20,459 nucleotides of DNA. It comes from an uncultured Collinsella sp. (GTDB taxonomy: Bacteria > Actinomycetota > Coriobacteriia > Coriobacteriales > Coriobacteriaceae). Within the stretch, counting starts at the first letter, position 1; the number at the start of each line of letters is the position of its first letter. Shown in pieces: positions 14,507 through 20,459 of this stretch. A program made the translations under genes and the position numbers. The stretch spans positions 1-20,459 of the forward strand of contig CABRNM010000023.1 in the NCBI GenBank assembly GCA_902472315.1. Direction: 5' to 3'. The notes beneath the pieces are model-generated. The model made no database searches and was not told the DNA's origin. It saw nothing but the letters and a program-made list of their open reading frames with translations.

Positions 14507-16869
14507 GGATTCTCAAGCTCTTTAAAAAGCACGTCCTGGCACTGTTCACAGCTATCGTACTTATCGTAATCAGCTGCAACGCCGATCTGGCGCTGCCTAC
14601 CTATATGAGCGACATCGTCGACGTGGGCGTGCAGCAAGGCGGCATCGCCTCGCCCGTGCCCGACACCATTCGCGCCGAATCGCTCGACGACCTCGAACTC
14701 TTCATGAGCGCCAAGGACGCCAAGGCTGTGGAGGCCGTGTTTAGCAAGGCGGACAATAACGGCATTCGAACGTACAAGGGCACCGAGGAGGAGCGTGCCG
14801 ACGGCGGCAAGATTGCCGACATCATGAGCCTGCCCGAGACTGTCGTCCTTTCGTTCAACCAGGGTATTGACGCCAACTCCATGGGTGACATGATGGGCAC
14901 GTCCGGTGAGAAAGACAACAGCGGCGCCCAGGCCATGCCCACGCCCGAGCAGATGGCGGCGATGACGCCCGAGCAACTCGCCGAGATGCAGCAGAAGGCC
15001 GCTGCGGCGCAGAATATGCAAAAGCAGATCGACGCCGACGGCGGCAAGATCACCATGAAGAGCCTGCGCCTGGGTGTCGAGGGCGGTCTGGTAGACCAAA
15101 GCAAGCTCGTCGAGGGCGCCAACGAAATGGCGGACAAAATGGGCTCCATGTCGGGCTCCATCGTCACCCAGCGCGCCGTGAGCTATGTACAGGACGAGTA
15201 CAAGGCGCAGGGCATCGACCCCGCCGACGTGCAGAACGCCTACCTGGGCCGCATGGCGACCACGATGTTTGGTCTGTGTCTGGTGTCGCTGGTCGCCACC
15301 ATCCTGACCGGTGCCGTGGCTTCGCGCACCGCCTGCTCCATCGCACGCGACCTGCGCCGCGAGACCTTCAACAAGGTTATGCACTTCTCGCCGGCCGAGG
15401 TGGGCAAGTTTAGCCAGGCCTCGCTCATCACCCGCTGCACCAACGACATTCAGCAGATTCAGATGGCCGCAACCCTGTTTATCCGCATGTGTCTGATGGC
15501 GCCCGTCATGGGCATCGTCGCCGTCATGCGCGTCCTGGCCAACCACACCGGCCTGGAGTGGACCATCGCCGTGGCCATCATCGCGGTCTCGGCCGTCGTC
15601 GGCGTGCTTATGGGCCTCACTATGCCCAAATTCAAAAAGATGCAGAGCTTTGTGGACCGCGTGAACCTTACCGCCCGCGAGCTGCTCGACGGCCTTATGC
15701 CTATCCGCTCGTTCAACCGCGAGGAGCATGAGCTCGAGCGTTTTGACAAGGCTTCGCTCGACCTGATGACCACGCAGCTCTACACCAACCGCGCCATGAG
15801 CTTTATGATGCCGCTCATGATGCTGGTCATGAATTGCATCACCGTGCTTATCGTCTGGTTTGGCGCGCAGGGCGTGTCCGACGGCGTGATGCAGGTCGGC
15901 AACATGATGGCGTTTATCTCCTACACCATGCAGATCGTCATGGCGTTTATGATCCTCACCATGGTTTCGGTCATCCTGCCCCGCGCCGAGGTCGCAGCCG
16001 AGCGCGTAGAAGAGGTCATCACTTGCCCCACGAGCATCAACGACCCTGCCTCGCCCAAACTGCCTGCGACCAGCGCGCCGCGCGGTGAGCTGTGCTTCCG
16101 CGACGTGAGCTTCCAGTATCCCGATGCCCGCGCCGATGTCATCAGCGGCGTGAACTTCACCACGCATGCCGGTCAGATGCTCGGCATCATTGGCTCCACG
16201 GGCTCGGGCAAATCTACGCTCGTGCAGCTGATCCCGCGCTTATACGACGTCACGGGCGGCAGCATTTCGCTCGACGGCATCGACGTGCGCGACATGACCC
16301 TTTCCGAGCTGCGCCGCCGTATTGGTTATATCCCGCAGCAGGGTCGCCTGTTCTCGGGCACCGTCGAGAGCAACCTCAAGTTTGCCGGCGATATGGTGAG
16401 TGACGAGGATATGCGCCAGGCGGCACGCGTCGCCCAGGCGGAGGACTTTATCGCCGGGCGCGAGGGCGGCTACGACTCCCCCATCAGCCAGGGCGGTTCC
16501 AATGTTTCGGGCGGTCAGCGCCAACGTCTGGCCATCGCCCGCGCGTTGGCCAAAAAGCCCGAGGTCGTGGTGTTCGATGACTCGTTTAGCGCCCTCGACT
16601 ACAAGACCGACGCGCGTCTGCGCGAAGAGCTGGCCAAAAACGTTACCAACGCCGCACTCGTGGTCGTGGCCCAGCGCATCGCGACCATCATGCACGCCGA
16701 TCAAATCATCGTGCTCGACGACGGCCACGTGGTGGGCACCGGCACGCACGAGGAGCTGCTGCACAACTGCCCGGCATACCTGGAGATCGCACAGTCGCAG
16801 CTTTCCGCCGAGGAGCTGGGGCTCACCCAAGAAGAAATTGCAGCCGTTATGGAAGGAGGCGAGCGCTAA
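14503..16869 (+). CDS. heterodimeric ABC exporter subunit with degenerate ATP site and large extracellular insert
   Basis: The 788-residue half-transporter has TM1 at about 10-30, a very long outside loop (about 45-250, Met/Gln-rich in the middle, with PEQMAAM-TPEQLAEM repeats), TM2 from about 252, four more membrane helices, and an ATPase domain. Motifs are Walker A GSTGSGKST (564-572), signature NVSGGQ (667-672), Walker B VVVFDD (688-693) with Asp693 where the catalytic Glu should be, and Gln724 where the switch His should be. This matches the degenerate partner of TM287/288-type exporters, which are about 580 residues; the extra length is the loop. The GTG start overlaps the marR stop and has AAGGAG nine bases upstream. 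Substrate is unknown; drugs, lipids or peptides are possible. Confidence 0.9.
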   Translation: MRILKLFKKHVLALFTAIVLIVISCNADLALPTYMSDIVDVGVQQGGIASPVPDTIRAESLDDLELFMSAKDAKAVEAVFSKADNNGIRTYKGTEEERADGGKIADIMSLPETVVLSFNQGIDANSMGDMMGTSGEKDNSGAQAMPTPEQMAAMTPEQLAEMQQKAAAAQNMQKQIDADGGKITMKSLRLGVEGGLVDQSKLVEGANEMADKMGSMSGSIVTQRAVSYVQDEYKAQGIDPADVQNAYLGRMATTMFGLCLVSLVATILTGAVASRTACSIARDLRRETFNKVMHFSPAEVGKFSQASLITRCTNDIQQIQMAATLFIRMCLMAPVMGIVAVMRVLANHTGLEWTIAVAIIAVSAVVGVLMGLTMPKFKKMQSFVDRVNLTARELLDGLMPIRSFNREEHELERFDKASLDLMTTQLYTNRAMSFMMPLMMLVMNCITVLIVWFGAQGVSDGVMQVGNMMAFISYTMQIVMAFMILTMVSVILPRAEVAAERVEEVITCPTSINDPASPKLPATSAPRGELCFRDVSFQYPDARADVISGVNFTTHAGQMLGIIGSTGSGKSTLVQLIPRLYDVTGGSISLDGIDVRDMTLSELRRRIGYIPQQGRLFSGTVESNLKFAGDMVSDEDMRQAARVAQAEDFIAGREGGYDSPISQGGSNVSGGQRQRLAIARALAKKPEVVVFDDSFSALDYKTDARLREELAKNVTNAALVVVAQRIATIMHADQIIVLDDGHVVGTGTHEELLHNCPAYLEIAQSQLSAEELGLTQEEIAAVMEGGER

Positions 16870-18725
16870 TGGCAGACGAGACCAAGACTCAGATTCCCAA
16901 GCCCACCCGCCAGCGCGGTCCCATGGGCCGCATGGGCGGCATGCGTCGCGGCGAAAAGGCCAAGGACTTTAAGGGCACCATGAGGCAGCTGCTCGGCTAT
17001 ATCGGTCAGCATAAGATTGCCGTGTTTACCGCCGTCGCCTTTGCCGTGTGCTCGGTCATCTTTAACATTGTGGGGCCCAAGGTGCTCGGCCAGGTTACCA
17101 CCAAACTGTTCGAGGGCCTGGTTGCCAAGGTAAACGGTACCGGCGACGTTGACTTTGCCTGGATTGCCAAGACGCTCGGCTTTTTGCTCTGCCTGTATCT
17201 GGCAAGCTCTGTCTGCAGCCTCATCCAAGGCTGGCTCATGACCGGCGTCACGCAAAAGATTTGTTACCGTATGCGCAAGGAGATCGCCGCCAAGATTGCC
17301 GTCGTGCCGATGAGCTACTTCAACGGCCACAGCAAGGGCGACGTGCTCAGCCGCATCACCAACGACGTCGATACGCTGGGCCAGTCGCTCAACCAGAGCG
17401 TGACGCAGCTCATCACCTCGGTGACGCAGATTATCGGCGTGCTCGTCATGATGCTTTCGATCAGCCTGCCGCTTACCGGCGTCACCGTGCTCACGCTGCC
17501 GGCCGCCGCGATTATCTTGACCGTAATGATTCACTTCTCGCAGCCGTACTTCCGCGAGCAACAGCAGGTTCTGGGCGCCGTCAACGGCATTATCGAGGAG
17601 GACTTTGCCGGCCAGAACGTCATTCAGGTGTTCGACCGCGCCGAGGCCTCAATCGAAGAGTTCGACCGTCAAAACGACCGTCTCTTTATTAGTGGCTGGC
17701 GCTCGCAGTTCCTGTCGGGCCTGATGATGCCGCTTATGAGCCTGGTGGGCAACATGGGCTACGTGGGCGTCGTCGTGGTGGGCGCACAGCTCGCGCTGAC
17801 CGGCAATGCCACGCCCGGCGACATCCAGAGCTTTATCCAGTACGTTCGCAACTTTACGCAACCCGTGCAGCAGCTGGGCAACGTGAGCAACACGATGCAG
17901 TCGATGGCCGCTGCCACCGAGCGCGTCTTTGAGTTCCTGGCCGCGCCCGAGGAGGAGCAGAAGGCCGACGCGCAGATTCCCGAGAAGCGCCCCGGTCACG
18001 TGGAGTTCGACCACGTCAAGTTTGGCTACACGCCCGACAAGACCATCATCCACGACTTTAGCTGCGAGGCGCAACCCGGCCAGACCATCGCCATCGTCGG
18101 TCCCACCGGCGCCGGCAAGACCACGCTCATCAAGCTGCTGCAGCGCTTCTACGATGTGGACGACGGTTCGCTGCGTGTCGAGGGCGTCGACGTGCGCGAC
18201 TGGGACCGCGCGGCGCTGCGCGGCGAGTTTGCCATGGTGCTGCAGGATACCTGGCTGTTTAACGGCACCATCCGCGAAAACATCCGCTACGGACGCCCCG
18301 ATGCGAGCGATGCCGAAGTCGAGGCCGCCGCACGCGCCGCACGCTGCGACCACTTTATCCATACGCTCGCCGGCGGTTACGACTTTATGATCAACGAGGA
18401 GGGCACCAACCTGTCGCAGGGTCAGCGCCAGCTCGTGACCATCGCCCGTGCCATTTTGGCCGACCGTCCGGCGCTGATTTTGGACGAGGCGACCTCCAAC
18501 GTTGACACTCGTACCGAGGAGCTTATTCAGCGTGCCATGGATGCGCTAATGCAGGGCCGCACGAGCTTTGTCATCGCGCACCGCCTGTCCACGATCCGCA
18601 ACGCCGACGTGATCCTGGTGATCCGCGACGGCGACATCGTCGAAAAGGGCACGCACGACGAGCTGCTCGCCCAGGGCGGCTTCTACGCCGACCTGTACAA
18701 CTCGCAGTTCGACGAGGCGGCGTAA
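16869..18725 (+). CDS. heterodimeric ABC exporter subunit with catalytic ATP site
   Basis: The 618-residue half-transporter has a Gly/Arg/Met-rich cytoplasmic N-terminus (PMGRMGGMRRG), six membrane helices and an ATPase domain: Walker A GPTGAGKTT (411-419), signature NLSQGQ (514-519, Gln replacing the first Gly), Walker B ALILDE (535-540) with catalytic Glu540, and switch His571. Its start codon shares one base with the stop of the preceding gene (TAATG), with AAGGAGG upstream, so the two are translationally coupled for 1:1 assembly. Pairing with the preceding subunit gives one canonical site (this Walker B with the partner's VSGGQ) and one degenerate site (partner's Asp/Gln with LSQGQ), as known for TM287/288 and LmrCD. 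Together they should form an exporter at the cytoplasmic membrane. Confidence 0.93.
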   Translation: MADETKTQIPKPTRQRGPMGRMGGMRRGEKAKDFKGTMRQLLGYIGQHKIAVFTAVAFAVCSVIFNIVGPKVLGQVTTKLFEGLVAKVNGTGDVDFAWIAKTLGFLLCLYLASSVCSLIQGWLMTGVTQKICYRMRKEIAAKIAVVPMSYFNGHSKGDVLSRITNDVDTLGQSLNQSVTQLITSVTQIIGVLVMMLSISLPLTGVTVLTLPAAAIILTVMIHFSQPYFREQQQVLGAVNGIIEEDFAGQNVIQVFDRAEASIEEFDRQNDRLFISGWRSQFLSGLMMPLMSLVGNMGYVGVVVVGAQLALTGNATPGDIQSFIQYVRNFTQPVQQLGNVSNTMQSMAAATERVFEFLAAPEEEQKADAQIPEKRPGHVEFDHVKFGYTPDKTIIHDFSCEAQPGQTIAIVGPTGAGKTTLIKLLQRFYDVDDGSLRVEGVDVRDWDRAALRGEFAMVLQDTWLFNGTIRENIRYGRPDASDAEVEAAARAARCDHFIHTLAGGYDFMINEEGTNLSQGQRQLVTIARAILADRPALILDEATSNVDTRTEELIQRAMDALMQGRTSFVIAHRLSTIRNADVILVIRDGDIVEKGTHDELLAQGGFYADLYNSQFDEAA

Positions 18726-18753
18726 AACCGGCGGCAAACAACCGCAATGCCCA

Positions 18754-18794
18754 AAAACGGGGGCGCAGAATGAACTGCGCCCCCGTTTTGTGTC
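18754..18794 (+). terminator. intrinsic terminator of the marR-ABC operon
   Basis: AAAACGGGGGCGCAG (18754-18768) pairs perfectly over 15 bp with CTGCGCCCCCGTTTT (18775-18789) around a 6-nt loop, followed by TTTGTGTCC-like T-rich sequence, 28 nt after the exporter stop codon. The A-run on the left means it could also stop minus-strand transcription. Confidence 0.92.
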
Positions 18795-18847
18795 CTTTGG
18801 GCCTCGAAACGCCTCCCCTGGGGCCTGATTGACGCTCTCCCTCAAGG

Positions 18848-19084
18848 CCCCGTGGGCAAAAAATGGCAAATATGAGTACTGTCATCTTTTTAGTAACAGC
18901 CAAAACTGCCCAAACGACGTCTTTGCGGCCTAGACATGCCTTCAAATTGATCAAAACGCCCGGTAGCATGCTTCTGTGTGCCAACGTTAATGAACATATT
19001 TACTGTTGTGTCTATTATCTTGTAAGGTCGATATGATACTAAGCTAGCAACAGTACTCATATTTGCCATTTTTTGTCCACGGGG
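18848..19084 (+). repeat. 237-bp element with 35-bp terminal inverted repeats
   Basis: 18848-18882 is complementary to 19050-19084 at 34 of 35 positions; the exception (18856 with 19076) is G/T on the plus strand, a G-U pair in plus-strand RNA. A further TTAGTA (18890-18895) can pair with TACTAA (19037-19042) after an internal loop. The core is AT-richer than the genes around it and codes for nothing recognisable. No target-site duplication is visible. It may be a MITE-like remnant or a structured leader/small RNA; I cannot tell which. Confidence 0.75.
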
Positions 19085-19220
19085 TATGCCGCAGAAGATC
19101 CAACTTGCTCCAGCGTGCCGTACGCCAGTCCTCCCCTTCCGGCGAGTGCCGACATTTCCCCAGATAAAACCGACCAAAATAAACCTGTCCCTTTTTGGCA
19201 GGTTTCGGGGTGACAAGGGC

Positions 19221-19249
19221 TTGCACTTTAGCGTGCGACAGCGGATAAT
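19221..19249 (+). promoter_or_regulatory. promoter of the DAHP synthase gene
   Basis: TTGCAC (19221-19226) and GATAAT (19244-19249) are separated by 17 bp. The -10 matches consensus at 5 of 6. Transcription would begin near 19256, leaving a leader of about 49 nt. That is too short for a leader-peptide attenuator. Confidence 0.55.
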
Positions 19250-19304
19250 GCCGAACACTCGACAATACGCTTATTGTTCTTTCTATAGATTGAGGAGGCC
19301 CCGC

Positions 19305-20336
19305 ATGGCCATGGATTTCAAACGCAGGCTGCCGATCCCCATGGAGATCCGCGAGGAGATGCCGCTTTCCGCCGAGCTTACTGCCAAAAAGCAGGCATTT
19401 GACGCCGAGGTCGCCAAAGTCTTTACCGGCGAGGACGCGCGCAAGGTACTCATCATCGGCCCGTGCTCTGCCGACCGCGAAGATTCGGTGCTTGAGTACA
19501 TGAACCGGCTGGCCAAGGTCGCCGAAGAGGTCAAGGACAAGCTCATCATCATTCCGCGCGTCTACACCAACAAGCCGCGCACCAAAGGCACCGGCTACAA
19601 GGGTCTGCTGCACAACCCCGACCCCGAGGCGCCCGATGACCTGCTCGAAGGCGTTAAGGCCATCCGCAACATGCACCTGCGCGTCATCGAGGAGACCGGT
19701 TTCTTTACCGCCGACGAGATGCTCTATCCGTCCAACTACCAGTACCTCGTTGACCTGCTGAGCTATGTTGCCGTGGGCGCGCGCTCGGTCGAAAACCAGG
19801 AGCATCGCCTGGTATCGAGCGGCATTTCGGTGCCCGTGGGCATGAAGAACCCCACCGCCGGTTCCACCACCGTCATGCTCAACTCCATTTACGCCGCTCA
19901 GGCGCACCAGAGCTTCATCTTCCGCAACTGGGAGGTCGAATGCGACGGCAATCCGCTCGCGCACGCCGTTATGCGTGGTTACATCGGTCTCGATGGGCGC
20001 ACCTACCCCAACTACCACTACGAGCACCTGGAGCGCCTGGCCGAGCGCTATACCGAGCATGCCGGTTACGCCAACCCGGCGGCGGTCATCGACTGCAACC
20101 ACGACAACTCGGGCAAGCGTCCGCTGGAGCAGTACCGCATTTGCAAAGAGGTGCTCGACAGCTGCCGCCGCAACGAGTCCATCTCCAAGCTGGTCAAGGG
20201 CTTTATGATCGAGTCCTACCTGGAGGACGGCAACCAGCCGGTCGATGGCGGCGTCTTTGGCAAGTCGATCACCGACCCATGCCTGGGCTGGGAAAAGACC
20301 GACTACCTCATCCACGAGATCGCGGAGCGGGTGTAG
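19305..20336 (+). CDS. aroF: 3-deoxy-7-phosphoheptulonate (DAHP) synthase, AroF/G/H type
   Basis: The 343-residue enzyme condenses phosphoenolpyruvate and erythrose-4-phosphate, the first step of the shikimate pathway to aromatic amino acids. Metal and substrate residues by family alignment are Cys54 (GPCSADRED), PRTKGTGYKG (91-100, basic residues for PEP), GMKNPTAG with Lys181, DCNHDNSGK with His266, ESYLEDGNQ with Glu303, and SITDPCLGWE with Asp324. The usual GARTTESQ box reads GARSVENQEHR (158-168), a noticeable variant in the substrate loop. Length matches the E. coli AroF/G/H family, whose members are feedback-regulated by aromatic amino acids. The ATG at 19305 has GGAGG six bases upstream; the ATG at 19311 is less well spaced. 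Which isozyme type it represents is not determined, so the symbol is provisional. Confidence 0.93.
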   Translation: MAMDFKRRLPIPMEIREEMPLSAELTAKKQAFDAEVAKVFTGEDARKVLIIGPCSADREDSVLEYMNRLAKVAEEVKDKLIIIPRVYTNKPRTKGTGYKGLLHNPDPEAPDDLLEGVKAIRNMHLRVIEETGFFTADEMLYPSNYQYLVDLLSYVAVGARSVENQEHRLVSSGISVPVGMKNPTAGSTTVMLNSIYAAQAHQSFIFRNWEVECDGNPLAHAVMRGYIGLDGRTYPNYHYEHLERLAERYTEHAGYANPAAVIDCNHDNSGKRPLEQYRICKEVLDSCRRNESISKLVKGFMIESYLEDGNQPVDGGVFGKSITDPCLGWEKTDYLIHEIAERV

Positions 20337-20365
20337 GTTACGGCGTTTTACCAAACGCCGTAACC
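20336..20365 (+). terminator. 13-bp hairpin overlapping the DAHP synthase stop codon
   Basis: GGTTACGGCGTTT (20336-20348) pairs perfectly with AAACGCCGTAACC (20353-20365) over a 4-nt TACC loop. It begins at the last base of the stop codon and has no T-tract, so it more likely protects the mRNA end or pauses polymerase than terminates alone. Confidence 0.5.
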
Positions 20366-20412
20366 GGCCGACGCTGCGCGGGTCGCATTTGGACAATCTG
20401 ACGTTCAACTTC

Positions 20413-20447
20413 AAGGGCGCGACCAGAAGGTCAGCGCCCTTTCGTTT
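20413..20447 (+). terminator. intrinsic terminator downstream of DAHP synthase
   Basis: AAGGGCGC-GACC (20413-20424) pairs with GGTC-(A)-GCGCCCTT (20429-20441) around an AGAA loop with one bulged A, and runs into TTCGTTTC. The distance (about 77 nt past the stop) fits the DAHP synthase gene; AAGG at the left means it could also serve a minus-strand gene beyond the window. Confidence 0.75.
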
Positions 20448-20459
20448 CACGTCACCTTG

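Larger units (their letters stand above)
18726..19304. other. 579-bp intergenic region between the exporter operon and DAHP synthase
   Basis: It holds the exporter terminator (18754-18794), the 237-bp inverted-repeat element (18848-19084), a small hairpin (AAACCTG 19181-19187 with CAGGTTT 19199-19205) and the DAHP synthase promoter (19221-19249). The DAHP synthase frame is open back to 19086, but the upstream part has no ribosome site and is not family-like. No other gene is seen. Confidence 0.75.

Noticed and set aside
14482..16167. 561-residue open frame on the minus strand opposite the first ABC gene
   Set aside because: His/Asp/Gly-rich low-complexity translation typical of an antisense frame; the plus strand carries the transporter motifs.
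18941..18948. TTGATCAA resembling an FNR half-site pair
   Set aside because: The half-sites lack the 4-bp spacer of an FNR box, and the position is inside the inverted-repeat element, away from a promoter.
19086..19304. N-terminal extension of DAHP synthase by 73 residues
   Set aside because: No ribosome site, non-family sequence, and the probable promoter lies inside it; GGAGG precedes the ATG at 19305.
19044..20450. 468-residue open frame on the minus strand opposite DAHP synthase
   Set aside because: Runs through the terminator, inverted repeat and promoter; translation has no recognisable family signature.

Overview
The window reads as a piece of a high-GC, anaerobic gut actinobacterium of the Coriobacteriia, most likely Collinsella or a close relative. 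This is inferred from gene content (pyruvate formate-lyase fermentation, PTS sugar uptake, TM287/288-type ABC exporter), codon style and protein flavour; no 16S or other marker is present. Bases 1-21 are not biological: they match the 3' end of the Illumina TruSeq read-1 adapter, so position 22 is a contig end, and it falls inside a strong palindrome.

Layout. 203-2747 (minus): a GTPase for ribosome assembly (EngB/YsxC), an MTA/SAH nucleosidase (Pfs) and a membrane-anchored beta-lactamase-fold serine hydrolase. 2748-3062: repeat-rich spacer with two inverted-repeat structures. 3063-4922 (minus): pyruvate formate-lyase activase (PflA) and a DegV-family fatty-acid-binding protein. 5199-10817 (minus): a sucrose/fructoside utilisation locus made of a LacI-type regulator, a divergent GH32 enzyme, a PTS EIIBC permease and a canonical GH32 sucrose-6-phosphate hydrolase. 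Three copies of a 17-bp operator (ATGTCAWWCGTTTWCAY on the plus strand) sit at the regulator gene and at the promoter of the enzyme operon. 10958-11101: a very large hairpin. 11118-13506 (minus): pyruvate formate-lyase, naturally split into a 683-residue catalytic protein that ends before the glycyl-radical domain and a separate 83-residue protein that is that domain. 14057-18725 (plus): MarR regulator and a heterodimeric ABC exporter with one degenerate ATP site and a roughly 210-residue insertion in the first extracellular loop, closed by a strong terminator. 18848-19084: a 237-bp element with 35-bp terminal inverted repeats. 19305-20336 (plus): DAHP synthase, followed by a hairpin and a terminator.

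How it fits together. Sucrose would enter by PTS as sucrose-6-phosphate, be cleaved by ScrB, pass through glycolysis, and pyruvate would be cleaved by the split PFL after activation by PflA, giving formate and acetyl-CoA. The most unusual points are the split PFL with a structured intercistronic spacer, and a family of palindromes (22-80 and 11001-11059) that keep identical boxes and an identical 21-nt apex while the 11-bp stem between them has changed on both sides at once.
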